A DNA stretch of 48,886 bases, taken from the NCBI RefSeq assembly GCF_014495685.1, contig NZ_JACTVI010000059.1, forward strand, positions 1 through 48,886, in the 5' to 3' direction. Made by a program: the position numbers and the translations under genes. How positions within the stretch are numbered: the stretch's first letter is position 1; every line of letters begins with the position of its first letter. This document shows, piece by piece, positions 17,224-25,720 of the stretch. Source of the DNA: Streptomyces sp. TRM68367. GTDB lineage: Bacteria; Actinomycetota; Actinomycetes; Streptomycetales; Streptomycetaceae. The notes under the pieces were generated by a model that searched no databases, was not told the origin of the DNA, and saw only the letters and a list, made by a program, of their open reading frames with translations.

Positions 17224-18390
17224 TCAGGTCACGTGGGGCACCGCCACCGGCGGCACCGGCCCCACATACCGCGCCGCCGGCCGGATGATCTTCGGGTCCC
17301 GCGCCTGCTCCAGGATGTTGGCGCTCCAGCCGACCACCCGCCCGGCCGCGAACGTCGGCGTGAACATCTCACGCGGCAGACCGCAGAGTTCCATGACCAC
17401 GCCCGCGTAGAACTCGACGTTGGTGTGGAGTTCGCGGCCGGGCTTCAGCTCCGCGAGGATCGCCTCGACCCGGCGCTCCACCTCCACGGCGAAGTCGACG
17501 CGCGGACCGCCGAAGCCCAGGGCGACCTCCCGCAGCATCCGCGAGCGGGGATCCTCGGTGCGGTACACGGCGTGCCCGAAGCCCATGATGCGCTCACCGG
17601 CGAGGACGCGTTCACGGATCCAGGAGTCGATGCGGTCCGGGGTGCCGATCGCGTCCAGGGTGTCCAGCGCCCGGCTGGGCGCTCCCCCGTGCAGCGGCCC
17701 GGACAGCGCCGCCACGGCTCCGGCGAGGCAGGCCGCGACGTCCGCGCCGGTCGACGCGATGACCCGCGCCGTGAAGGTTGACGCATTGAATCCGTGATCA
17801 ATGGTTGAGATCAAGTACTGCTCGATCGCCCGGGCGCGCGCCTCGTCCGGTTCGGAACCGGTCAGCATGTACAGGTAGTTGGCCGCGTACGACAGGTCCT
17901 CGCGCGGCTCCACCGGTTCGAGCCCCTTGCCCAGTCGGTGCAGCGCCGCGAGCAGCGACGGTACGGCGGCCACCGCCACGAGGGTGTCGCGGCGGCGCCG
18001 GTCCGCGTCGATGTCGTACACCGGGCGGAAGCCCTGCGCCGCGCCCAGCAGGGACAGTGCCGTGCGCATCCCGGCGAGCGGGCCGGAGCGCCCGCCGGCC
18101 GCCGCGATGGCGGGCAGCGCCGCCCGCACCCCCTCGGGCAGCCGCCGTAGCGCCGCGGTCTCGGCGGCGAAGGCCGCGCCACGCTCCGCGCCCGGCAGGC
18201 CACCGTGGACCAGGAGATGCCAGACGTCCTCGAAGCTGCGAGTCTGCGCGAGTTCGACGGCGGAGTACTGCCGGTAGTGGTAGAAGCCCTCGAGGCCACG
18301 GACGTCACCGATCTCGGTGTCGGTGACGACGACCCCCGCGAGTCCCCGCGGCACGTCGACGAGAGTGGCTGTGGACCTGTTGACGGACAT
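17224..18390 (-). CDS. Citrate synthase family protein (citrate/2-methylcitrate synthase)
   Basis: 388-residue type II-like small citrate synthase, condensing acetyl- or propionyl-CoA with oxaloacetate. Start ATG 18390 has AGGGAGG at good spacing; 11 codons of upstream frame were dropped. Substrate His residues are in DHGFNAST and GFGHAVYRTEDPRS, and the late FTPTFAAGRVVGW helix is present. At the third catalytic position, usually the Asp of NVDFY, this protein reads NVEFY (Glu). It is divergent from a second, HTH-fused citrate synthase. It may be methylcitrate synthase or a paralogue; the sequence alone does not decide. Confidence 0.85.
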   Translation of the reverse strand: MSVNRSTATLVDVPRGLAGVVVTDTEIGDVRGLEGFYHYRQYSAVELAQTRSFEDVWHLLVHGGLPGAERGAAFAAETAALRRLPEGVRAALPAIAAAGGRSGPLAGMRTALSLLGAAQGFRPVYDIDADRRRRDTLVAVAAVPSLLAALHRLGKGLEPVEPREDLSYAANYLYMLTGSEPDEARARAIEQYLISTIDHGFNASTFTARVIASTGADVAACLAGAVAALSGPLHGGAPSRALDTLDAIGTPDRIDSWIRERVLAGERIMGFGHAVYRTEDPRSRMLREVALGFGGPRVDFAVEVERRVEAILAELKPGRELHTNVEFYAGVVMELCGLPREMFTPTFAAGRVVGWSANILEQARDPKIIRPAARYVGPVPPVAVPHVT

Positions 18391-18411
18391 GATTTCCTCC
18401 CTGGACTTGAT

Positions 18412-18459
18412 TTGACTGTCCATGATTGACTATTTCACTGTCAACATTGATTAAGTCAA
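18412..18459. promoter_or_regulatory. Nested TTGAC/GTCAA palindrome between the two citrate synthase genes
   Basis: TTGAC at 18412-18416 and 18426-18430 is mirrored by GTCAA at 18440-18444 and 18455-18459; inner and outer pairs share a centre near 18435. A fifth GTCAA lies at 18490-18494, overlapping the start of the plus-strand gene. The stretch is strikingly AT-rich for this genome. It should hold both divergent promoters and a shared operator; the HTH-bearing citrate synthase encoded alongside is a natural candidate binder, by inference. Confidence 0.5.
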
Positions 18460-18493
18460 CATGTAGATCCTGTAGTGATCAATACGTCGGTCA

Positions 18494-19813
18494 ATGCCTC
18501 ACCAGGCGGATACGGTGACCCCTATGCGCGATCAAGAACCCTCCTCTGCCGGTCCCGTCGGCGGGGAGCGGCGGCTGAGCACCAAGGAGGCCGCCGAACT
18601 GCTGGGCGTGAAGCCCGAGACCGTGTACGCGTACGTCAGCCGCGGTCAGCTCAGCAGCCGCCGCGTGCCCGGCGGCCGGGGCAGCACCTTCGACGCGCAG
18701 GAGGTGGAGGCGCTCGCCCGGCGCAACAGGCGGGAAAACGGCGGGAGTCCGGGCTCCGGCGGGGAGCTGTCCGTACGGACCCGCATCACGCTCATCGACA
18801 AGGACCGGTACTACTACCGGGGCGTCGACGCGACCGAACTGGCCGCCCGCCACACCTACGAAGAGGTCGCCGAGTGGCTGTGGACCGGCCGGCTGCGTCC
18901 CGGCGTCACCTTCACCGCGCCCGAGGCCTCCGTCGAGGTCGCCCGCCGCGCCGTCGACGCCCTACCCGAACACGCGGCGCCCGCCGACCGGCTGCGGGTC
19001 GCGACGATCGCCGCCGCGACCGCCGACCCGCTGCGCTTCGACCTGTCCGAGGACGCCGTGCTCGGCACCGCCCGGACCCTCATCCCCACCCTCGTCGCCG
19101 CCCTTCCCCCGGTGCGGCACGACCGGCGCGGCAAGGGCCCACTGGCCCACCGTCTGTGGACCCGGCTGAGCGGACGCCCCGCCGACGAGGCATCCCTGCG
19201 CGCCCTGGACGCGGCACTCGCACTCCTGGTCGACCACGACCTGGCCGCCTCGACGCTCGCGGTGCGCGTCGCCGCGTCGGCCCGCGCGCACGCCTACGCG
19301 GCCGTCTCCGCGGGCCTCGGCGTGATCGAGGGCCCGCTGCACGGCGCGGCCAGCGGACTCGCCCACCGGCTGCTGCTCGACGTACTCGACCACGGCGACG
19401 CGGCCCCGGTGATCGCGGACGAGCTGCGGGCCGGGCGCCGCGTTCCGGGACTCGGCCACCGGCTCTATTCCGGCGAGGACCCGCGCGCGCGTGCCCTGTT
19501 CGGCCTGCTGGAGGAGATCCCGCGCGCCGAGCCCGCCCTCGCCGCGGCCCGCGACATCGTCGCCACCACCGCCCGCCACACCCCGCTGCACGCCAACGTC
19601 GACCTCGCGCTCGCCGTCCTCACGGCGTCCAGCGGCATGCTCGCGACCGCGGGCGAGACGATCTTCGCCGTGGCCCGTACGGCGGGCTGGATCGCCCACG
19701 CCCTGGAGGAGTACGGCGAACGCCCGCTGCGCATGCGTCCGAGCGGGCTGTACACCGGGCCGAAGCCGCCCCGGCCACTTCCGGAAGAGGACCTCTGGAC
19801 TCCGCGGGAGTAG
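18494..19813 (+). CDS. Citrate synthase with N-terminal helix-turn-helix domain
   Basis: 439 residues. The first part carries an excisionase/MerR-like HTH (LSTKEAAELLGVKPETVYAYVSRGQLSSRR, about 28-57, then a Gly-rich wing and FDAQEVEALARR). The rest is a citrate synthase: the substrate His in EGPLHGAASG, PGLGHRLYSGEDPRA, and NVDLALAVL with the catalytic Asp kept. ATG 18494 or ATG 18524 could start it; neither has a strong ribosome site. The fusion implies a DNA-binding or autoregulatory citrate synthase; a similar gene exists in other Streptomyces beside its divergent paralogue. Whether it is catalytic, regulatory or both cannot be told here. Confidence 0.85.
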   Translation: MPHQADTVTPMRDQEPSSAGPVGGERRLSTKEAAELLGVKPETVYAYVSRGQLSSRRVPGGRGSTFDAQEVEALARRNRRENGGSPGSGGELSVRTRITLIDKDRYYYRGVDATELAARHTYEEVAEWLWTGRLRPGVTFTAPEASVEVARRAVDALPEHAAPADRLRVATIAAATADPLRFDLSEDAVLGTARTLIPTLVAALPPVRHDRRGKGPLAHRLWTRLSGRPADEASLRALDAALALLVDHDLAASTLAVRVAASARAHAYAAVSAGLGVIEGPLHGAASGLAHRLLLDVLDHGDAAPVIADELRAGRRVPGLGHRLYSGEDPRARALFGLLEEIPRAEPALAAARDIVATTARHTPLHANVDLALAVLTASSGMLATAGETIFAVARTAGWIAHALEEYGERPLRMRPSGLYTGPKPPRPLPEEDLWTPRE

Positions 19814-19911
19814 CCCCTTCCCCCGCCTGGCGGCCCGCCTCCCCTCCTGAGCAGCCTGTCCTCCCCACCTGAGCAGAACACGGACGGACCGGAAAGACGC
19901 CCCGCGCCAAG

Positions 19912-19930
19912 TCAGGTTAGGCTCACCTCT
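19912..19930 (+). promoter_or_regulatory. Iron box (DmdR/IdeR operator)
   Basis: TCAGGTTAGGCTCACCTCT matches the Streptomyces iron box TTAGGTTAGGCTCACCTAA at 16 of 19 positions, including the whole AGGTTAGGCTCACCT core. DmdR1-Fe(II) would repress the following gene when iron is plentiful. The box abuts the GTG start at 19931, so the transcript may be leaderless or the real start may be further in. Confidence 0.8.
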
Positions 19931-20863
19931 GTGAGTAGGTGCTCAACCGTATCGCGGGACCTCGACGAGCCCGTCGCGGGCACCGCGGCCACCGCGCGAA
20001 CCTGGCTGCTGTTCGAACAGCCCGGCCCCTGGGGTGCCCAGGCGCTCACGTCGAGCCACCTGGATCCCGAGCTGGGCCGCGCCCTGGAGGCGGCGGCGCA
20101 GGGCACGGGCGTACGCATCGCCCTCATCCGCCGCCCCGGACGGCACGCGGACTGCGGCACGCCCACCGAACGCCGGGTGTACGCGGCCCACACGGTCCCC
20201 GGCGACGTATGGCTGCACGGCGCCACGATCACCGACCCCCGGCGCCTGCTCGGCCTCGACTTCGCGGCCCTCGGCAAGGGCGACCCCCGCAGCTTCGACA
20301 CGGCCCTGGACGCGGCGCCCCACACGGGCGACCCGCTCGCCCTCGTCTGCACCAACGGCAAGCGCGACCGCTGCTGCGCGCTCCTGGGCCGCCCCCTCGC
20401 GGCCGAACTCGCCGCCTCCGGGGTCGAGGGCGTCTGGGAGGTCACCCACCTGGGGGGTCACCGCTTCTCCCCGACGCTGCTCGTCCTGCCGCACGGATAC
20501 ACGTACGGCCGCGCCGAGGCCCACGCCGTCAAGGAGGTCCTGCACGGCGTCCAAGAGGGCCGGATCGTCGTGGACGGGTGCCGTGGGAGTTCCGCCTGGG
20601 AGCGCCCCGGCCAGGCGGCCGAGCTGGCTGTGCGCAGGACGGTCCGCGAGAACGCGGCGCAGGCCCTGAGCGTCGTACGGACCGCCGGCGCGGCGCCGCG
20701 CTGGGAGGTGACCGTCGCGCACACCGACGGGCGCCGCTGGCGGGTCGTGGTGGCTCAGGGCGCATCGCTGCCGCCGCGCGCGGAGAGCTGCGGGGCGTCG
20801 GTGCTGGAGGCACCCGCGCGGATGGACGTGGTGGACGTGCGGGAGGTGGCTGCCGGGACTTAG
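19931..20863 (+). CDS. Sucrase/ferredoxin-like family protein
   Basis: 310-residue member of the sucrase-ferredoxin-like family, a thioredoxin-fold [2Fe-2S] ferredoxin type. Cys residues in DCGTPTER and CTNGKRDRCCALLGR, plus the HLGGHRFSPTLLVLPHGYTYGR block, mark the cluster-binding domain; the C-terminal part is less conserved. It is cytoplasmic, with no signal peptide. In actinomycetes such proteins are linked to siderophore or iron handling and electron transfer, and an iron box directly upstream supports an iron-starvation role. The GTG start adjoins the operator without room for a ribosome site. The enzymatic role is not established. Confidence 0.82.
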   Translation: MSRCSTVSRDLDEPVAGTAATARTWLLFEQPGPWGAQALTSSHLDPELGRALEAAAQGTGVRIALIRRPGRHADCGTPTERRVYAAHTVPGDVWLHGATITDPRRLLGLDFAALGKGDPRSFDTALDAAPHTGDPLALVCTNGKRDRCCALLGRPLAAELAASGVEGVWEVTHLGGHRFSPTLLVLPHGYTYGRAEAHAVKEVLHGVQEGRIVVDGCRGSSAWERPGQAAELAVRRTVRENAAQALSVVRTAGAAPRWEVTVAHTDGRRWRVVVAQGASLPPRAESCGASVLEAPARMDVVDVREVAAGT

Positions 20864-20942
20864 GGCCCTTCTGACGCACCGCACGCCGATCGCACGCACC
20901 GAACGCCGCTCCTTCTCCTGCGGAGATCCATCAGAAGGACCC
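20863..20942 (+). terminator. Inverted repeat after the ferredoxin-like gene
   Basis: GGGCCCTTCTGA (20863-20874) pairs with TCAGAAGGACCC (20931-20942) with one mismatch across a 56-base loop. The loop is long for a terminator, so confidence is low. Confidence 0.3.
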
Positions 20943-21065
20943 TGGGCGCCCGCCGGGTAACGGATCACGGGTGACGGTTGCTGAGATCTGCCACCGTCAT
21001 CCGCCGCCCCTCCAAGAGATCCACGCCACACCCCTACGGCCCGCCCCGCCCGCCCACGTACCGTC

Positions 21066-22748
21066 ATGGGTATGAGCCCCACTCCCCCCGCACGCCGCCT
21101 GCGCCTCGGCCTGCCGCGGCGGGTGTTCTCGCAGGTGCTGCTGATGCTGGTGGCGATCGCCGCGGGAGTCGCGGTGCTCGCGACCGGGCTGTTCCTCGCG
21201 CCGCTCAGCAACCAGCTGGACGACCAGGCGATGCGCCGCGCGCTCGCGATCGCGCAGACCACCGCGCAGCAGCCGCAGATCGTCGAGGACCTGCAGAGCA
21301 CCCGGCCGTCGCCGAACGGACCGGTGCAGCAGGAGGCGGAGCGGATCCGGAAGGCCACCAAGGCCGAATACGTCGTGATCATGGACCGGCGGGGGGTGCG
21401 CTGGTCGCACACCGACCCCGGGCGGATCGGCGGGCACGTCTCGACCGACCCCGGCCAGGCCCTGGCAGGCCGGGAGGTCATGGAGATCGACAGCGGCACC
21501 CTGGGCCGCTCCGCGCGCGGCAAGGTGCCGCTGCGGGACAGCGGCGGCGACATCGTCGGGGCGGTCTCGGTGGGCATCGCGTACGACAGCGTGCGGGCCC
21601 GGCTGCTGCACGCGATCCCGGGGCTGCTCGCGTACGCCGGGGGCGCGCTGGCCGTCGGCGCGCTCGCGGCCTGGCTCATCTCCCGGCGGGTCCAGCGGCA
21701 GACCCGGGACCTGGCCTTCTCCGACATCGCGGCGCTCCTCGCGGAACGCGAGGCGATGCTGCACGGCATCCGCGAGGGCGTCGTCGCCCTGGACCGCACC
21801 GGCCGTGTCCGCCTCCTCAACGACGAGGCGCAGCGCCTGCTGAGCATCGGCGACGAGGCCGTCGGACGCTCGCCCGACGAGGCGCTCGGCTCGGGCCGTA
21901 CGGCCGACGTGCTGGCCGGCCGGGTGACCGGGACCGACCTGCTCACCGTCCGCGGCCAGCGCGTGCTGGTCGCCAACCGGATGCCCACCGACGACGGCGG
22001 CGCTGTCGCCACCCTGCGCGACCGTACCGAACTGGAGCAGCTCGGCCGGGAGCTGGACTCCACGCGCGGCCTGATCGACGCCCTGCGCGCCCAGGACCAC
22101 GAGCACGCCAACCGGATGCACACACTCCTGGGGCTGCTCGAACTGGACATGTACGACGACGCGGTCGAGTTCGTCGGAGAGGTGGTCGGCGACCACCGGG
22201 CCACCGCCGAGCAGGTCACCGAGAAGATACAGGACCCGCTGCTGGCCGCCCTGCTGGTCGGCAAGGCGACCGTCGCGGCCGAGCGCGGCGTCGCCCTGCG
22301 GATCTCGGACCGGACCCGGCTGCCGGACCGGCTGGTCGATCCCCAGGGGCTCGTGACGATCGCCGGCAACCTGGTGGACAACGCCCTCGACGCCGCCACG
22401 GGCACCACGCACGCGCGCGTGGAGGTGGAACTGCGCGCCGAGGCCCGTACCGCGGTCCTCGTGGTGCGCGACACGGGGCCCGGAATTCCGGTGGAACAGC
22501 GCGAGTTGATCTTCACCGACGGGTGGTCCACCAAAGAGCCGCCGGCGCACCGCAAGCGGGGCATCGGGCTCTCGCTGGTGCGCAGGCTGGCGGAACGGCA
22601 GGGCGGCAGCGCGACCGTGGGCGAGGCGCACGGCGGGGGCGCGGAGTTCACCGTGGTCCTGCCCGAAGCACTGGCCGAGCCGGGCCCGGTACCGGCCCTG
22701 ACGGCGCCGTCAGCCGAACGGATCGCCGCCGAGGAGGGGTCACGATGA
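21066..22748 (+). CDS. CitA/DcuS-type sensor histidine kinase
   Basis: 560-residue membrane kinase. Two TM helices (about 20-44 and 182-207) flank an extracellular sensor of the PASp/CitA type (RRALAIAQTTAQQP... VVIMDRRGVRWSHTDPGRIG). A cytoplasmic PAS domain (about 225-320) follows, then the SpoOB-like H-box with His345 in RAQDHEHANRMHTLLGLLEL, and a HATPase domain (GNLVDNALDAA, DTGPGIP, KRGIGLSLVRRL). This family senses C4-dicarboxylates, citrate or related acids. The stop overlaps the regulator start (ATGA). It converges on an ActP-like symporter operon, a plausible target, but no binding site was found. Confidence 0.9.
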   Translation: MGMSPTPPARRLRLGLPRRVFSQVLLMLVAIAAGVAVLATGLFLAPLSNQLDDQAMRRALAIAQTTAQQPQIVEDLQSTRPSPNGPVQQEAERIRKATKAEYVVIMDRRGVRWSHTDPGRIGGHVSTDPGQALAGREVMEIDSGTLGRSARGKVPLRDSGGDIVGAVSVGIAYDSVRARLLHAIPGLLAYAGGALAVGALAAWLISRRVQRQTRDLAFSDIAALLAEREAMLHGIREGVVALDRTGRVRLLNDEAQRLLSIGDEAVGRSPDEALGSGRTADVLAGRVTGTDLLTVRGQRVLVANRMPTDDGGAVATLRDRTELEQLGRELDSTRGLIDALRAQDHEHANRMHTLLGLLELDMYDDAVEFVGEVVGDHRATAEQVTEKIQDPLLAALLVGKATVAAERGVALRISDRTRLPDRLVDPQGLVTIAGNLVDNALDAATGTTHARVEVELRAEARTAVLVVRDTGPGIPVEQRELIFTDGWSTKEPPAHRKRGIGLSLVRRLAERQGGSATVGEAHGGGAEFTVVLPEALAEPGPVPALTAPSAERIAAEEGSR

Positions 22749-23425
22749 TCGAGGTCCTGGTCGTGGACGACGACATCCGGGTCGCACGGGTCAACGCCGC
22801 CTACGTCGAGAAGGTGCCGGGCTTCCACGTGGCCGGCGAGGCGCACAGCGCGGCCGAGGCGCTGCGCCGGGTGGAGACGCTGCCCCGGCTGGATCTGGTG
22901 CTCCTGGACCACTACCTGCCCGACGAGACGGGTCTGGCGGTCGTCCAGGAGATGCGCCGGCGCGGCCACCAGACCGACGTGATCATGGTGACGGCGGCAC
23001 GGGACGTGTCCACCGTGCAGGCGGCGATGCGGCACGGCGCGTTGCAGTACCTGGTCAAGCCGTTCGCCTTCGCGGGGCTGCGCGCCAAGCTGGAGGCGTA
23101 CGCGGAGCTGCGCCGCACGCTCGACAGCGGCGGCGAGGCGGAGCAGGCCGAGGTGGACAAGATCTTCGGCGCCCTGTCGGCGCCGTCGGAGCCCGATCTG
23201 CCCAAGGGGCATTCCCCCACCACCGCGGAGCTCGTGCGCCAGTCCCTGATGAACGCCGACGGGCCCCTGTCGGCCCAGGAGATCGCTGAACGCACCGGGG
23301 TGAGCCGCCAGACCGCGCAGCGCTATCTGAAACTCCTGGAGCGCACGGGACGGGCCCGGCTGACCCTCAAGTACGGCGACGCGGGCCGCCCGGAACACCG
23401 TTACGTGTGGGCGACCCGCGCCTGA
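22745..23425 (+). CDS. CitB/DcuR-type response regulator
   Basis: 226-residue cognate regulator of the kinase, coupled by a 4-base overlap. The receiver domain starts IEVLVVDDDIRVARV, with phospho-acceptor Asp55 in LVLLDHYLPDETG. The C-terminal part has an HTH (SAQEIAERTGVSRQTAQRYLKLLERTGRARL) and ends in a short wing, the usual layout of CitB/DcuR regulators that control transport and catabolism of organic acids. It ends 160 bases before the convergent symporter gene. The intervening sequence shows no clear hairpin. Confidence 0.92.
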   Translation: MIEVLVVDDDIRVARVNAAYVEKVPGFHVAGEAHSAAEALRRVETLPRLDLVLLDHYLPDETGLAVVQEMRRRGHQTDVIMVTAARDVSTVQAAMRHGALQYLVKPFAFAGLRAKLEAYAELRRTLDSGGEAEQAEVDKIFGALSAPSEPDLPKGHSPTTAELVRQSLMNADGPLSAQEIAERTGVSRQTAQRYLKLLERTGRARLTLKYGDAGRPEHRYVWATRA

Positions 23426-23584
23426 GGACACGGCTCGTGGAGCGGGGGAAGGGAACCTCGCCCTCCTCCGATACGGATGCCGGCCCCTCACCGTCTCGAC
23501 GGACACGGGCCGGGTCCTGACGACGCGGCCACCAGATGACGCCACCGTCGTGCGACAGCCGTACGATCGGTGCCGGCGCGCCCG

Positions 23585-25177
23585 CTACACGGCCCCCGCC
23601 CCCGTCAGTGACCGGACCTCCGTCTCCGCGTGCTTGGCCTCGTCCGGGACCTCCGCCGAGGTGACCGTGCCGAGCCAGCCGGCGAGGAAACCCAGCGGGA
23701 TGGAGACCAGGCCGGGGTTCTGCAGCGGGAAGTACTGGAAGTCGGCCCCCGGGAACAGCGACTCGGGGCTGCCCGACACCACCGGGGACAGCAGCACGAG
23801 CACGACGGCCGGGATCAGGCCGCCGTAGACGGCCCACACGGCGCCGCGGGTGGTGAAGCCGCGCCAGAACAGGGAGTAGAGCAGTACCGGCAGGTTCGCC
23901 GACGCGGCGACGGCGAAGGCGAGTCCCACCAGGAAGGCGACGTTGAGGTCGCGGGCCAGCAGGCCGAGGGCGATCGCGACCAGGCCGATGCCGACCGCGG
24001 CGACACGGGCCACGGCCACCTCGCCGCGCGGCTCCGCGCGCCGGCGCCGCAGGGACGCGTACAGGTCGTGGGCCACGGACGCCGAGGAGGCGAGCGTGAT
24101 CCCGGCGACGACGGCGAGGATCGTGGCGAAGGCGACGGCGGCGACGACCGCGAAGAGAACCGTTCCGCCGGTGGAGTCCGCACCGCCTCCCAGATCGAGC
24201 GCGAGCAACGGCACGGCCGTATTTCCGGCCGCGTTGGATCCGCGGACGGCGTCCGGGCCCACGACGGCGGCGGCGCCGAAGCCGAGCACGATCGTCATCA
24301 GGTAGAAGCCGCCGATGAGGCCGATCGACCAGACGACCGAGCGCCGCGCCGCCCGGGCGGTGGGCACGGTGTAGAAGCGGGAGAGGATGTGCGGCAGCCC
24401 GGCCGTGCCCAGCACCAGGGCGAGTCCGAGGCTGATGAAGTCGAAGCGGGCGGTCCAGTCCTCGCCGTACTTCAGCCCCGGCGCAAGGAAGTCCGCCCCG
24501 TGACCGCTGCGTTCGGCCGCGGTGAGCAGCAGCCGGTCAAGGTCGCCGTGGAAGCGCAGCAGCACGAGCACGGTCAGCGCGATGGTGCCGCCGAGCAGCA
24601 GGACCGCCTTCACGATCTGGATCCAGGTGGTGGCCCGCATCCCTCCCAACGAGACATAGATCACCATGAGCGCGCCGACGCCGATGACGGTCCAGGCCTG
24701 CGCCGCCTCGCCCGTGCCCCCGAGCAGCAGCGCCACCAGGCTGCCCGCGCCCACCATCTGCGCCACCAGATACAGAACGGACACGGTGACCGAGGAGGTT
24801 CCCGCCGCGATCCGCACCGGCCGCTCCCTCATCCGCGCCGCCACCACATCGGCGAGCGTGAACCGTCCGCAGTTGCGTACCAGTTCGGCGACGAGAAACA
24901 GCACGACGAGCCACGCCACGAGGAACCCCACCGAATAGAGCATCCCGTCGTAGCCGTAGAGCGCGATGAGCCCAGAGATGCCGAGGAAGGAGGCGGCCGA
25001 CATGTAGTCGCCCGCGATGGCAAAACCATTCTCCAACGGGGTGAAGAGACGGCCGCCGACGTAGAACTCCTCCGCCGAACCGCGCCGGCTACGGCTCACC
25101 CAGGACGTGATCGCCAGCGTGACGGCGACGAACCCGCTGAACAGCAGCAGCGCCAGCGTCTGATGATCGCCCGTCAC
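23585..25177 (-). CDS. Sodium:solute symporter family, acetate permease (ActP)-like
   Basis: 530-residue integral membrane transporter of the SSS family with about 13 TM helices. The start GTG at 25177 overlaps the DUF485 stop (GTGA) and gives TGDHQTLALLLFSGFVAVTLAITSW. SSS/ActP features include GRLFTPLENGFAIAGDYMSAASFLGISG and YVSLGGMRATTWIQIVKAVLLL. Pairing with a DUF485 protein is the YjcH-ActP arrangement, which imports acetate or other short monocarboxylates with sodium or protons. The convergent CitA/CitB-like system next door may control it. Substrate is inferred from family and partner only. Confidence 0.9.
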   Translation of the reverse strand: MTGDHQTLALLLFSGFVAVTLAITSWVSRSRRGSAEEFYVGGRLFTPLENGFAIAGDYMSAASFLGISGLIALYGYDGMLYSVGFLVAWLVVLFLVAELVRNCGRFTLADVVAARMRERPVRIAAGTSSVTVSVLYLVAQMVGAGSLVALLLGGTGEAAQAWTVIGVGALMVIYVSLGGMRATTWIQIVKAVLLLGGTIALTVLVLLRFHGDLDRLLLTAAERSGHGADFLAPGLKYGEDWTARFDFISLGLALVLGTAGLPHILSRFYTVPTARAARRSVVWSIGLIGGFYLMTIVLGFGAAAVVGPDAVRGSNAAGNTAVPLLALDLGGGADSTGGTVLFAVVAAVAFATILAVVAGITLASSASVAHDLYASLRRRRAEPRGEVAVARVAAVGIGLVAIALGLLARDLNVAFLVGLAFAVAASANLPVLLYSLFWRGFTTRGAVWAVYGGLIPAVVLVLLSPVVSGSPESLFPGADFQYFPLQNPGLVSIPLGFLAGWLGTVTSAEVPDEAKHAETEVRSLTGAGAV

Positions 25178-25635
25178 GAGGTGCCGCCTCTCAGGCCGCG
25201 CGCCAGTTCCTGGGTGTCCCAGCGCAGTTCGAGCGCCGCCCGGTCCCTGCGCAACCGCGCGTGCCGCGCATAGGCCCAGGTCAGCAGGAAGGTGGTCAGG
25301 AACTGCCCGAGCCCCGCGAGCATCGCGACGTTCACCGCGCCCACCACGGGCCGGGCCATGAATTCCGGCGCGGTCGTGACGGTCACGACATACGCCACGT
25401 ACCACATGAAGAAGGCGACAACCGCCGGCACGACGAACCTCCGGTGTCGTCTGCGCACCTCCTGGAAGGCCGCACTGCGCTGCACCTCCAGATACACGTC
25501 GGCCGCGGCCCCGTGTTCCCGGGGTTCCACGGGCACGGCAGGGCCGGGTACGGTGCCCCGCGCGTCGACCGCCTCACCCCAGCCCGAGGCGAGCGCGTCG
25601 TACCAGGGGTCGTCGTAACCGTTGCGTGACTGCAT
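25174..25635 (-). CDS. DUF485 membrane protein (YjcH-like symporter partner)
   Basis: 153-residue protein starting MQSRNGYDDPWYDALASGWGE; an ATG nine codons upstream (25662) is a weaker alternative. Two TM helices (about VVPAVVAFFMWYVAYVVTV and GAVNVAMLAGLGQFLTTFLLTWAY) enclose a short external loop, the DUF485 pattern. Its gene overlaps the symporter start, and family members are almost always encoded directly before ActP-type symporters, suggesting an accessory subunit. The mechanism is unknown. The N-terminal 50 residues are polar and probably cytoplasmic. Confidence 0.88.
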   Translation of the reverse strand: MQSRNGYDDPWYDALASGWGEAVDARGTVPGPAVPVEPREHGAAADVYLEVQRSAAFQEVRRRHRRFVVPAVVAFFMWYVAYVVTVTTAPEFMARPVVGAVNVAMLAGLGQFLTTFLLTWAYARHARLRRDRAALELRWDTQELARGLRGGTS

Positions 25636-25692
25636 GCCCAAGGATGGACAGAACGGGCACATCCCCGACGCTTCTTCCCCGCGCTGTTCACC

Positions 25693-25715
25693 CCATCAGG
25701 TGACTAACCTGCTGG
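25693..25715 (-). terminator. Weak hairpin after the NarL-type regulator
   Basis: CCATCAGGT (25693-25701) and ACCTGCTGG (25707-25715) pair with one mismatch, 6 bases past the regulator stop. Confidence 0.4.
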
Positions 25716-25720
25716 TGGCC

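Noticed and set aside
19943..23545. 1200-codon minus-strand frame opposite the ferredoxin-like and two-component genes
   Set aside because: Spans several genuine plus-strand genes and intergenic DNA; low-complexity Ser/Arg/Ala composition without any recognisable domain.
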